Below are positions 1-7,038 of a stretch of 64,000 nt of DNA, piece by piece. The number at the start of each line of letters is the position of its first letter. Positions within the stretch are counted from its first letter, which is position 1. Where the stretch lies: the NCBI RefSeq assembly GCF_009646335.1, contig NZ_WJBU01000016.1, forward strand, positions 1 through 64,000, read 5' to 3'. The translations under genes were made by a program, and so were the position numbers. This DNA is from Caenimonas koreensis DSM 17982 (lineage in GTDB: Bacteria; Pseudomonadota; Gammaproteobacteria; Burkholderiales; Burkholderiaceae_C). The notes under the pieces are model-generated. The model was not told the DNA's origin. It saw only the letters and a program-made list of their open reading frames with translations, and made no database searches.

Positions 1-125
1 GAGGCTGCATTCGACGCTGGGGTACGTGAGCCCAATGCAGCATGAGAGAAACTGGTTGGCGGCCCAGGAAAAGAAGTCCGCTTAACAAGCTCGGTTAAGG
101 GATTCGTCAAACAGGGGCAAGGTCA
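1..125 (+). mobile_element. Right end of an IS3-family insertion sequence
   Basis: The window opens inside an insertion sequence. Bases 2-85 encode the last residues of an OrfB transposase. About 40 bases further on, near 107-125, lies a sequence whose reverse complement begins TGACCTTGCCCCTGTTTGA. This resembles the terminal inverted repeats of several IS3-family elements, so the element probably ends at about 125. The left end and most of the transposase lie outside the window, so the target duplication cannot be checked here. The neighbouring minus-strand gene takes its stop codon from this terminal repeat. Confidence 0.6.
2..85 (+). CDS. IS3-family transposase OrfB, C-terminal end (partial)
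   Basis: Reading from base 2 gives RLHSTLGYVSPMQHERNW followed by nine residues and a TAA stop. The pattern R-x-H-S-x-L-G-Y-x-S-P-x-x-x-E is the usual C-terminal signature of IS3-family DDE integrases, just beyond the last catalytic Glu. Only 27 codons are present because the rest lies to the left of the window. Family membership rests on this short signature and on the inverted-repeat-like sequence that follows. Confidence 0.65.
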   Translation, partial: RLHSTLGYVSPMQHERNWLAAQEKKSA

Positions 126-643
126 GACAATCGGCGCGGCGTCACCAGTTCGAGCATTCGATCGCGCATGTCCTGCTGCGCCTTAAGTGCAACCTCCATT
201 TCGGCCAAAACCTTTTTGGCGGCGACCACACTAGCTGCCGAATCTTTTCGGGCTGCGTCTAGTGCGTCGCGGTTACGGTTGAAGTCATCGATCAATTCGA
301 GATTCCGCTTTTCCTCCGCTTCCACGAACTTACGCAACTCTCCGTATTGGGTTCGCAGCTTGGCTTCGGTCGATTTGGTGAACTCCTCCAAGTTATTTAC
401 GGATACACCGAGGGTGGCTGCGTGTTCGATGGCTCGGCTGGACTCTTTCTGTGCTTCGGCAATTTTGAGGGCGGCCTCCCTTGCTTCCTCTCGTTGGAAC
501 ATTACGACTTTGTATGTCGCCCATCCAACCGAAATCGCGGCTGCGGCAGCTAACGCAAGTGAAACGAGCATCACGGCTTCCCAGCCGTGCAAGTCCAATG
601 AGAGCACGCGAGATTCTCCTTTGGAGTCGATGGTCTTAGTCAT
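107..643 (-). CDS. Membrane-anchored coiled-coil protein, C-terminus cut by an IS
   Basis: A 178-residue protein of unknown function. It has a short polar N-terminus, one hydrophobic segment at about residues 23-45, then a long charged Ala/Glu/Lys-rich stretch (about 50-165) predicted to be a coiled coil. The topology is therefore a single-pass membrane protein with a helical rod. The last five residues and the stop codon are encoded by the terminal repeat of the adjoining IS3-family element, so the natural C-terminus has probably been lost. No strong ribosome-binding site precedes the ATG. It follows the 301-residue membrane protein gene on the same strand after about 100 bases. No family is recognised. 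Confidence 0.6.
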   Translation of the reverse strand: MTKTIDSKGESRVLSLDLHGWEAVMLVSLALAAAAAISVGWATYKVVMFQREEAREAALKIAEAQKESSRAIEHAATLGVSVNNLEEFTKSTEAKLRTQYGELRKFVEAEEKRNLELIDDFNRNRDALDAARKDSAASVVAAKKVLAEMEVALKAQQDMRDRMLELVTPRRLSDLAPV

Positions 644-746
644 TTGCGTAACAGCGATAGTCGCGCTTCTTTATCTAGCCGCCTATGTCTTCATTCGACA
701 CTTCGGTGGAAATCGTCTTGCATACTTTGTCCTACTAGTCTTCCTG

Positions 747-1652
747 CTAGTTTGCGTCGTTACCTGCTTGGCATCTTTCCATGGCTTGCTCCCTCATCCA
801 GTTGGGGCCAGTACGCTTGTATCGGAATGTGCTCCTGCGGTCGGGAGTGAAGCCATCGTGATACGTAACTTCGCCCGTGACGAACAGCCACAGGCGACCC
901 CCCTCGACTTCAAAGGCGTCGGCTATTTCGAGCGGAACAATCGAGGAGTGATCCTGGGTTGGCGCAATTGCACCTGGGCGCACTACAGACGCGAATTGTG
1001 GCTCAACACTGAGTGTGTTTTCTTCGGCAGCAGTTTCGACGAGTGCAGAGGCGCTAACAACAACGTTGCGCGCGGGTGTTCTCCCATAGTTGGCAACCGT
1101 GATAACTATGTGCGTCTTTGTGCCGATCATTTCCAAGGCCAACTTGTCGACCATGACGTGAGCGCGCAATTCTTGGGCAGAAGCTGCTTGCATGTGAGCG
1201 ACGGTGGCGGCGGCTGCATCGGCAGCTCTTCGAGAGACGTTGAGAGAATGGCGCGTCATTTTGAGTTGGCGCAAACCGGAACGCTCTGCGCCAGCCCACA
1301 GCCAATAAGTGAACAGGGCAAGGACGGCGGTCACGACGCAAAGGAGGCCAGTAAATACAGCGACCCACCAGTCAGCCTCGCCCCACCAATGATGCGCAGG
1401 TTTTGCATCCTTGTTGCCTTCATCGCTACTGGCTGCTACCTGCTGCGTAGGTGTTTGAGGTACTGGGCTGGCGAGAGGAACATGCGAAGGCGCTTTTTGC
1501 GAAGTCGATGGACCTACGTCGCTGCTTGGAGCTTGATGGCGATCGGTTGCGCCGTCTTTGCTCTCAGCGGCTTTAAAAGTACTTGGGACTGGTGGCTGTG
1601 ATGCGGCAATCCCTACAAAGCACGCAAACGCCAACGCGATCAATGCCCGCAT
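747..1652 (-). CDS. Hypothetical membrane protein with N-terminal signal and proline-rich linker
   Basis: A 301-residue protein. Residues 1-19 look like a signal peptide or signal anchor. Residues 20-85 are a Pro/Ser/Ala-rich linker. A strong hydrophobic helix follows at about 96-119, flanked by Trp. Residues 126-160 are a basic, amphipathic helical stretch, and the remainder (about 165-301) looks like a beta-rich soluble domain with repeated short strands. A good ribosome-binding site (GGAGGG) lies 7 bases before the ATG and forms one arm of a hairpin at 1660-1679. Many environmental Proteobacteria encode one- or two-helix proteins with a similar Trp-rich membrane segment and no known role. 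No function is assigned. Confidence 0.6.
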   Translation of the reverse strand: MRALIALAFACFVGIAASQPPVPSTFKAAESKDGATDRHQAPSSDVGPSTSQKAPSHVPLASPVPQTPTQQVAASSDEGNKDAKPAHHWWGEADWWVAVFTGLLCVVTAVLALFTYWLWAGAERSGLRQLKMTRHSLNVSRRAADAAAATVAHMQAASAQELRAHVMVDKLALEMIGTKTHIVITVANYGRTPARNVVVSASALVETAAEENTLSVEPQFASVVRPGAIAPTQDHSSIVPLEIADAFEVEGGRLWLFVTGEVTYHDGFTPDRRSTFRYKRTGPNWMREQAMERCQAGNDAN

Positions 1653-1659
1653 GGGATCC

Positions 1660-1679
1660 CTCCGGTTGTTTTACCGGAG
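1660..1679 (-). promoter_or_regulatory. Hairpin covering the ribosome-binding site of the 301-residue gene
   Basis: CTCCGGT and ACCGGAG form a perfect 7-base stem around a 6-base loop. On the minus strand the stem includes the GGAGGG that should bind the ribosome for the gene starting at 1652, so folding would hide it. It could equally be a remnant of the adjoining insertion sequence end. A regulatory role is inferred only from position. Confidence 0.35.
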
Positions 1680-1687
1680 AGGATAGC

Positions 1688-2293
1688 TCAGCAGGCGCGG
1701 ATAGCAGCGCCGAAGAAATCGGCATTCATGCGGTTGTTGTAGCGGAACTCAAACTCGTTCACGTACAGCGGCAGGTACTTGGCCGACACCTTATGGAAGG
1801 TGCCCACGATGCCGCGCTTAACGAGCGACCAGAAGCCTTCAATCGTGTTCGTGTGAACGACGCCTTGCACGTACTCTTCACGGCTGTGGGTGACGTAGCC
1901 GTGAGGCAGGCCAGTGTGACGCTGCAGCTCGTGATAAGCGGCGGCTTCATCGGTGGAAATCAAGCTCACCTTGTGCGACACGACTTCGCGCAGGAACTTG
2001 AGTGCAGTGGTGCGGTCAACGCGCTTGATAACGCGAGCGACCACGTTGCCCTTGCGCTCCACAGCTCCCCTGATGATTGCCTTGCCAGAGCCACCTTGCC
2101 CGCCGCCGCCCTTGCCGCCCGGCCCTTTGTGCTTGTTCTTGGCCTTGCCGCCGATGTAGGTTTCGTCTACTTCGACATAGCCGACCAGTTGCTTGAATTC
2201 GACGTTGCCGAGGGCCACGCGAATCTTGTTGCACATATTCAGAGCCGTGCTGTAAGAGCCGAAGCCCATCAGGCGCGCCGGGCCGCTCAGCAA
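1688..2293 (-). pseudogene. IS1595-family transposase, N-terminally truncated
   Basis: About 201 codons of an ISXO2-like (IS1595-family) DDE transposase. The visible core has VGYVEVDETYIGGK (first catalytic Asp), STDEAAAY (second Asp), the basic glycine-rich stretch typical of this family, and HTNTIEGFWSLVKRGIVGTF followed by KYLPLYVNEFEFRYNNR near the end. Full-length relatives are about 300 residues and begin with a zinc ribbon and helical domain. That part is missing: the reading frame is open only from a TTG codon at 2293 and meets a stop a few codons upstream. The break coincides with the start of a LanC-like gene remnant. It is therefore a dead element. No clear terminal repeat was identified on either side. 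Confidence 0.75.
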
Positions 2294-2546
2294 AGGCGCG
2301 GGGCTGTGTCATGGCACTGCTGGCAATGGTTATGCGCTGCTCAAGCTCTGGACGCGCACGGGCGATGCGATATGGCTCGCCCGCGCTCGCGCGTTTGCGA
2401 TGCACGCCATCGAGCAAGTCGAAGCCGAACGCATCAAGCACGGCCAGGGCTGGCATACGCTGTGGACGGGCGACCTCGGCGTTGCGATGTTCCTGGCCAG
2501 TTGCGTGGCGGGGGACAGTGAGTTCGGGACGCTGGATGTCTTTTGA
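2292..2546 (+). pseudogene. LanC-like (lanthionine synthetase C-like) protein, 3' remnant
   Basis: An open frame without a start codon encodes 84 residues beginning KGAGLCHGTAGNGYALLKLW, then TGDAIWLARARAFAMHAIEQ, HGQGWHTLWTGDLGVAMFLA and a C-terminal FGTLDVF before TGA. The CHG motif (zinc-binding Cys-His), GTAGNGY and the closing W-T-G-D-x-G-x-A are hallmarks of the LanC/LANCL alpha-toroid family. Only the last of the usual seven repeats survives; full-length relatives are about 400 residues. It starts exactly where the truncated IS1595-type transposase ends, so insertion followed by deletion removed both 5' parts. The precursor-peptide or dehydratase partner, if any, is gone. Confidence 0.7.
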
Positions 2547-2561
2547 GTGTTGAGCTCTACC

Positions 2562-2577
2562 GCATCAAACTTGATGC
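2562..2577. promoter_or_regulatory. Perfect palindrome upstream of vapBC
   Basis: GCATCAA-AC-TTGATGC is a perfect 16-base palindrome 34 bases before the antitoxin start. VapB-type antitoxins commonly repress their own operon by binding such short palindromes with the toxin as co-repressor, so this is a candidate operator. It also lies just after the LanC remnant and could be unrelated to regulation. Confidence 0.45.
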
Positions 2578-2611
2578 CGAATTGATTCACTTTCGATGCT
2601 AAACTTCGCGC

Positions 2612-2827
2612 ATGCGCACCACAGTCACCATTGAAGACGCTCTTTATGCGAAAGCACTGGAGCTTGCGGATCCCAACATGGACAAGTCAGAAATCTTCCG
2701 CGAAGTTTTCAGGACGTTTGTCAGAGTCCAAGCCTCCAAGCGGCTCGAAGCCCTTGGTGGTCGCGCCCCTGGAATGAAGGATGTTCCGCGCCGTCGTGAG
2801 ACGCGCGGAATTCGCGGAACGCGATGA
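2612..2827 (+). CDS. vapB: VapB-type antitoxin (DUF2191 family)
   Basis: A 71-residue protein starting [20 protein letters not shown]. This is the beta-strand plus helix of a DUF2191/ribbon-helix-helix-like antitoxin: residues 1-45 for DNA binding and dimerisation, and a basic C-terminal tail (about 46-71) that would wrap the toxin. The length is normal for the family. Its stop overlaps the start of the PIN-domain toxin gene by four bases (ATGA), the typical translationally coupled arrangement. A perfect palindrome lies just upstream. The role is to neutralise the toxin and repress the operon. Confidence 0.85.
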   Translation: MRTTVTIEDALYAKALELADPNMDKSEIFREVFRTFVRVQASKRLEALGGRAPGMKDVPRRRETRGIRGTR

Positions 2828-3207
2828 GTGTTCTTGTTGATACATCTGTCTGGGTCGAGCATTTCCGCCATCGAAACGAAGTACTCGTTGATCTACTGCG
2901 ACGAGATGTTGCGCTGATGCATCCGATGGTGCTTCTCGAACTGGCATGCGGCACGCCACCTGCACCGAGAACTCAAACACTTGGCGATCTGGGGCTACTC
3001 ATGGCATCCGAACAAGCAACGCCTGACGAAGTGATGCAGCTTGTCGAGCGGGAAACACTCTATGGCCGAGGTTGCGGTCTTGTGGACCTGACGCTACTAG
3101 CCTCGACACTTGTGACGCCCGGCGCGATGCTCTGGACTCTTGATCGTCGGTTAGCCGACATGGCAGACGATTTTGGTGTCGCGTATCGCCCCACGGCACA
3201 TCACTGA
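2824..3207 (+). CDS. vapC: VapC-type PIN-domain toxin ribonuclease
   Basis: A 127-residue PIN-domain protein. The N-terminal [13 protein letters not shown] supplies the first catalytic Asp (residue 6). LLELACG near residue 38-44 supplies the conserved Glu. [10 protein letters not shown] (about 86-95) and [12 protein letters not shown] (about 103-114) supply the acidic residues that hold Mg2+/Mn2+. Known relatives cleave initiator tRNA or other structured RNAs. All key acids are present, so the enzyme is probably active. It is coupled to the antitoxin by a 4-base overlap. The pair sits next to IS debris, which fits a mobile addiction module. Confidence 0.88.
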   Translation: MSVLVDTSVWVEHFRHRNEVLVDLLRRDVALMHPMVLLELACGTPPAPRTQTLGDLGLLMASEQATPDEVMQLVERETLYGRGCGLVDLTLLASTLVTPGAMLWTLDRRLADMADDFGVAYRPTAHH

Positions 3208-3218
3208 TCGTTGCGCCC

Positions 3219-3854
3219 TCACGCCCCACCCGACCTGAACACGACCCGCACCTTTGCATTCACCGCCTTGCCCTGCTCGCGCATCCACTTGCGCGCGAAC
3301 TCTTCTACCGTTCTGGCAGCCAGCGGCTCCTGCGTTTGCAGGTAAGCCGGCAGGGTTGCACGGCGCTCCAATTCGGGCCCAAGCTGCCTGAGCGTGGACT
3401 GCACGTTCAACTGTGCGCCGGGTGACGTCCACGCGTCCTTTGTTTCGATTTCCAGCTTCGCCGCCTCTATAGCCGGCGGCAATGCGGGTTGCACGGCCGG
3501 CACTGTCAGCACGTAGTCCTGGCCTTGCACGCGCAGCTCCCACGTCTGGGCGAGCGGAATGCGATAGGTGTAGTGCACCGGCACACGCACTCGCGTCACG
3601 GTGGCGCCGAACAGCGTCGCGCAGTCGATCAATGGACAGGTGTATGTCGTCTGCCAGCCGAATTCCTCCACGCGGCTCAGCGTGGCGACTTCAAGCAAGC
3701 CGCCGGGTGTACGCAGCACGATCACCTGCGCCGGATCGAGCAGATGCCATTGCTCCTGTTGCGTGCCAGGCACGCGCAAGCCGCTGAACGTCAGCACGGC
3801 CAAGCCAGCCACGACAACTACCGCCAGCGTCACCACAGCCTTCGGGTACTTCAT
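3219..3854 (-). CDS. Hypothetical membrane-anchored or periplasmic protein
   Basis: A 211-residue protein. Residues 5-24 are a hydrophobic N-terminal helix (signal anchor or uncleaved signal). Residues 30-130 contain beta-type sequence with two Cys seven apart (in TYTCPLIDCATLF), a possible disulphide. The second half (130-205) is a long helical, charged segment. The arrangement of a membrane anchor, a strand-rich domain and a helical tail recalls proteins such as DUF4230, but I cannot identify the family. The gene ends 11 bases from the vapC stop and converges with it. Confidence is in the coding call, not the function. Confidence 0.6.
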   Translation of the reverse strand: MKYPKAVVTLAVVVVAGLAVLTFSGLRVPGTQQEQWHLLDPAQVIVLRTPGGLLEVATLSRVEEFGWQTTYTCPLIDCATLFGATVTRVRVPVHYTYRIPLAQTWELRVQGQDYVLTVPAVQPALPPAIEAAKLEIETKDAWTSPGAQLNVQSTLRQLGPELERRATLPAYLQTQEPLAARTVEEFARKWMREQGKAVNAKVRVVFRSGGA

Positions 3855-3886
3855 CCGTGCAGTCTCTCATGCGCGGTCCCAAAGCC

Positions 3887-4399
3887 CTAGCGCACCGCGT
3901 GCGCACTGAACCCGGCATCCGCCCACGCGGCAGCGCTCGCGCGGGTGAGCTTGAATGCAGGCGACACGCGCGCGTGGCCCAGTTCGTCGCCCGACGCATC
4001 CATCGCGCGCAGCGTCGCCGTTGGGTTCTCTTCATCGGGCTCGATGTCCAGCGCGACAGTCACGCGTGCGCCTGCGTGGTCGATCTCGATTTCGCGGTGC
4101 AGTGACGCATGCAGTTGCTGCTCGTGCCGGCGCACAAACTCCGACGCAGTTTTGACCAGCGTGTTGAACGCTGACGTGTCCAGCGGTTTCGGGTTTTTCT
4201 TGTCGCGCCCCATGGTCCAGGGGCCCACCAGCGCGGGCTCGACTTGCCCGTCGGGCGTCATGGCTACCGCCCAGCCATCGTCGTCTTCGTTCTTGATCAC
4301 GCTGGCTGTCCAGCCGTTGTCGCGCCACAGCCGCGCCTGGCGGATCGCGTCCTGTTCGCCTTCGGTATTGATGCCGGTGTCAGTGTCGTTGTCGTTCAT
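3887..4399 (-). CDS. Hypothetical acidic cytoplasmic protein
   Basis: A 170-residue soluble protein with an acidic N-terminus rich in Asp, Asn and Thr. It has no signal peptide and no membrane segment. ARLWRDNGWTASVIKNEDDDGWAVAM resembles a small alpha/beta fold, and the C-terminal third has regular alternating strands. No family is recognised. It lies 14 bases downstream of the stop of the tctE-like kinase gene on the same strand, so it may be the last gene of that operon; the 211-residue gene follows after 32 bases. Confidence 0.6.
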   Translation of the reverse strand: MNDNDTDTGINTEGEQDAIRQARLWRDNGWTASVIKNEDDDGWAVAMTPDGQVEPALVGPWTMGRDKKNPKPLDTSAFNTLVKTASEFVRRHEQQLHASLHREIEIDHAGARVTVALDIEPDEENPTATLRAMDASGDELGHARVSPAFKLTRASAAAWADAGFSAHAVR

Positions 4400-4413
4400 C
4401 GCCTGATTTTCGG

Positions 4414-5805
4414 CTAAAGCCGAAACCGCACACTCGCTCGCAGCCCCTTGCCACTGGGCGCGGGCTGCAAAACAAACTGCGCGTCGAGCAACGCGGCGTA
4501 GCGCTGGACGATCGACAGGCCCAGCCCCGCGCCCTCACCCAGGCGCTGGCCCTGCGCGCCTTGCGCCCAGCGCTGCGTGAGCGCATCGACCTCGCTCACC
4601 TGCAGGCCGGGGCCGTTGTCGGTCACAGCGAGCGTCGCAAAGCCTGGCTCACGCTCGATGGCGACCGTCACGCGGGCGGGCTCGCCGCGGCCATAGCGCA
4701 AGGCGTTGTCGATCAGGTTGTTCAGCATGCCTTCGATCAACGCCGGGTCACCACGCACCACCACGCTGTCTTCCAGGCCCTCTGCGCCGAAGTCAACGCC
4801 CAGCGCATCAGCCTTGCGCAAGTAGCGCAGCACCACATCACGCACCAGCGCGTCGAGCGCGATCGCCTCGCTATGCAGGCCGGCGCTGCCTTCACCGGCA
4901 CGCGCGAGCGCAAGCAGCTGGTCGATCAGGCGGCTTGCGCGCTCTTCGGCGAGCACGATGCCTTCGAGCTCGGCGCGCCACGCCTGCGGGTTCTCCTGCG
5001 CGAGCGCGTAGTGCGCCTGCGCGCGGATGCCCGCAAGCGGCGTGCGCAGCTCATGCGCAACATTGCCCGCAAATTCGCGCTGCGCGGCCAGGCTTGCTGC
5101 CAGGCGTGTCAGCAGCGAGTCGAGCGCGTCGCCCAGCCGCCGCACGTCCTGCGTCGTCGCGCCTTGCGTCAATTCGGCAGGCAGCGGCGCAAGATCGCCG
5201 GCGTCGCGCTGCTCCATCGCCTGCTGCAGCTGCGTGAGGGGGCGCAAGTCATGCTCGATGATGCGGCTGAGCCACCATGCAAGCGTCGCGAGCAGCCACA
5301 GCTGCACCATCGCCGAATAGCCGATGAGCCGCTGCAACAGTTGTGTGCGGCTCGCCGTGGTCTGGGCCATGACCACCGTGAAAGGCGAAGCTTCGTCGCG
5401 GCGCAGGCTCACGCGGCGCACGCTTGCGCCATCGAGCACCGCGTCGGCAAATTCATGGGCTGCGCCTGGGGGCAACTGCGGCGCGGGCAGGCCCGGGCTG
5501 CCGGCCACCAGCCGGCCGCTGGTATCAAACACCGAGAAGTACAGCGTCTCGCTCTGGTCGAACAGCAAGGTGCTGACCTCTTGCGGCGTGAGCTCCAACA
5601 CCAGTGCATCGCCTGACTTGCGAACCTGCGCAGCGATCGCGTAGGCGTCATCGAGCAGCGCGCGGTCGAACGCCTGCGCCGCGAAATGATTGCCCACGAT
5701 CAGCAGCACGACGCTGCCTAGCACCCAGCTCAAGGCCACCGGCAGCAACACGTGGCGCGCGAGCCGCGATCGCAGGCTCGGCGGGTTGCTGCCACTGCTC
5801 AGCAA
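4414..5805 (-). CDS. tctE: TctE-like sensor histidine kinase
   Basis: A 463-residue inner-membrane kinase. There are two membrane helices (about 20-42 and 160-182) around a periplasmic domain (about 43-158) of the 2CSK-N type found in TctE-like sensors. A HAMP-like linker is followed by the dimerisation helix with the phospho-accepting His251 in VAHELRTPLAGI. The ATPase domain follows, with an N box (NNLIDNALRY, about 362), a G1 box (DNGPG, 396-400) and a G2 box (GAGLGLSIV). In characterised TctDE systems the kinase senses tricarboxylates and controls the tctCBA transporter. It overlaps the regulator gene by seven bases, and the divergent tctBA genes are the expected target. Confidence 0.88.
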   Translation of the reverse strand: MLSSGSNPPSLRSRLARHVLLPVALSWVLGSVVLLIVGNHFAAQAFDRALLDDAYAIAAQVRKSGDALVLELTPQEVSTLLFDQSETLYFSVFDTSGRLVAGSPGLPAPQLPPGAAHEFADAVLDGASVRRVSLRRDEASPFTVVMAQTTASRTQLLQRLIGYSAMVQLWLLATLAWWLSRIIEHDLRPLTQLQQAMEQRDAGDLAPLPAELTQGATTQDVRRLGDALDSLLTRLAASLAAQREFAGNVAHELRTPLAGIRAQAHYALAQENPQAWRAELEGIVLAEERASRLIDQLLALARAGEGSAGLHSEAIALDALVRDVVLRYLRKADALGVDFGAEGLEDSVVVRGDPALIEGMLNNLIDNALRYGRGEPARVTVAIEREPGFATLAVTDNGPGLQVSEVDALTQRWAQGAQGQRLGEGAGLGLSIVQRYAALLDAQFVLQPAPSGKGLRASVRFRL

Positions 5806-6488
5806 TCTTCCTCCAGCACGTAGCCCAGGCCGCGCAGCGTGCGAATCGCCACGCCACTGCCTGCCAGCTTGCGGCGCAGGCGCGAGACAAAGGCTTCGAG
5901 CGCGTTGTCACCCAGCGCTTCACCCGCCTCGGACAGGCGCTTGGACAAATCGCGCTTGCTCACGACGCGGCCGGGCGGCGTCATCAGCTCGCACAGCACG
6001 CCGAATTCCCGCGCTGGCAGATCCCACGGCTGGCCCGCCAGAAAGAAGCGGCCCGCGGGCCGGTCGAGGATCAGCTGGCCCACCAGCACCTTGTCGCCAG
6101 TGCCGCTCGCACGCCGTGCGAGCGCTCGCAGGCGCGCCTCCACTTCCGCCAGGTCGAAGGGTTTGCCCAGGTAGTCGTCAGCGCCTGCATCGAGGCCGGC
6201 GATGCGTTCCTCCGTGCGGTCGCGTGCAGTGAGCACCAGCACGGGCGTCTGGTCGCCACGCGCGCGCGCTGCGCGCAGCACAGCCAGGCCGCTGCCCAGG
6301 CCGCTGCGCTCGTGGTGGGTCAGGGGCAGGTTCAGGTCCAGCAGCACGGCGTCGAACACCTGCACGCGCCACCAGTGATTGGCTTCGTCCACGCTGCTCG
6401 CCAGTTCAACGCGATGGCCCGCCTGCGCCAGGCTGCGCGCCATGGCCTGCTGCAAAACCGGATCGTCTTCAACAACAAGAATTCGCAC
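5799..6488 (-). CDS. tctD: TctD-like response regulator (OmpR family)
   Basis: A 229-residue two-domain regulator. The receiver domain has the acidic pair VVEDDP (residues 6-10), the phosphorylation site Asp51 (LLDLNLP) and the conserved Lys in YLGKPF. The C-terminal winged helix (about 130-226) has the usual OmpR/PhoB pattern, with SKRLSEAGEALGDNALEAFVSRLRRKL as recognition helix and wing. A small insertion (LTHHERSGLGSG) follows the phosphorylation site. It probably activates the divergent tctBA operon. GGTCAG direct repeats spaced 11 bases lie in the shared upstream region. Confidence 0.88.
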   Translation of the reverse strand: MRILVVEDDPVLQQAMARSLAQAGHRVELASSVDEANHWWRVQVFDAVLLDLNLPLTHHERSGLGSGLAVLRAARARGDQTPVLVLTARDRTEERIAGLDAGADDYLGKPFDLAEVEARLRALARRASGTGDKVLVGQLILDRPAGRFFLAGQPWDLPAREFGVLCELMTPPGRVVSKRDLSKRLSEAGEALGDNALEAFVSRLRRKLAGSGVAIRTLRGLGYVLEEDC

Positions 6489-6539
6489 GGCGTGGTCAGG
6501 TGTCCTGTGAGTGAGCTACGCGGAATTACCAATGGGGCG

Positions 6540-6556
6540 GGTCAGTCACCGGTCAG
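6540..6556. promoter_or_regulatory. GGTCAG direct repeat between tctD and tctB
   Basis: GGTCAG at 6540-6545 and again at 6551-6556 are spaced exactly 11 bases, one helical turn. A third copy within GGTCAGGT lies at 6494-6501 beside the tctD start. OmpR-family regulators bind tandem hexamers in this spacing, so this is a candidate TctD site serving both directions. The assignment is by pattern and position only. Confidence 0.4.
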
Positions 6557-6603
6557 GTAGTGCATGGGATAACCGACGCACCTGAGGATACGACAACACC
6601 ACC

Positions 6604-7026
6604 ATGATGAATCGCAACCTGGCGCGCGGAATTTTTCTTTGCGCCATCTCTCTGGCCTTTGGCATCGGCGCGGCGCGCTACCCGATCGGCGAGTTCAGCC
6701 GCGCCGGCCCGGGCCTCTTCCCGTTGATGGTCAGCGCACTGCTGCTGCTCATTGGCATCTCGACCGTGATCCGCGCGTTCTTAGTCGAGAAGGTGCCGAT
6801 GGAGGTCAACCCCAAGAACATCGCGATCATTCTCGGCAGCCTGTGCGCGTTTGCGCTGGTGTCCGAGTTTGCCAACATGATCCTGGGCATCGTGGCGATG
6901 GTGTTCATCGCGTCACTTGCGGCCACGACGTATTCGGTCAGCCGCATCCTGAAGATTTCACTGGGCCTCGTGCTCGTGGGCCTGGCTTTCCAGAAGGGCC
7001 TTGGCTTCAACCTGCCCCTGTATTGA
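6604..7026 (+). CDS. tctB: TctB-family small membrane subunit of a tripartite tricarboxylate transporter
   Basis: A 140-residue protein with four hydrophobic segments, the usual size and topology of TctB. The N-terminal segment carries the GIGAARYPIGEFSRAGPGLFP region typical of the family. TctB and the large TctA subunit form the membrane part of a sodium-driven, binding-protein-dependent carboxylate transporter. The tctA gene follows after 12 bases. The start follows a tctD-tctB regulatory gap with direct repeats. There is no tctC gene beside it, which is unusual. Confidence 0.88.
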   Translation: MMNRNLARGIFLCAISLAFGIGAARYPIGEFSRAGPGLFPLMVSALLLLIGISTVIRAFLVEKVPMEVNPKNIAIILGSLCAFALVSEFANMILGIVAMVFIASLAATTYSVSRILKISLGLVLVGLAFQKGLGFNLPLY

Positions 7027-7038
7027 GGACGCGCTGAC

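Noticed and set aside
168..1601. A 477-codon plus-strand open frame over the two orphan membrane genes
   Set aside because: It runs antisense to two minus-strand genes with clear membrane helices and has a low-complexity Ser/Ala/Arg composition and no plausible domains. It is a shadow of GC-rich coding DNA.
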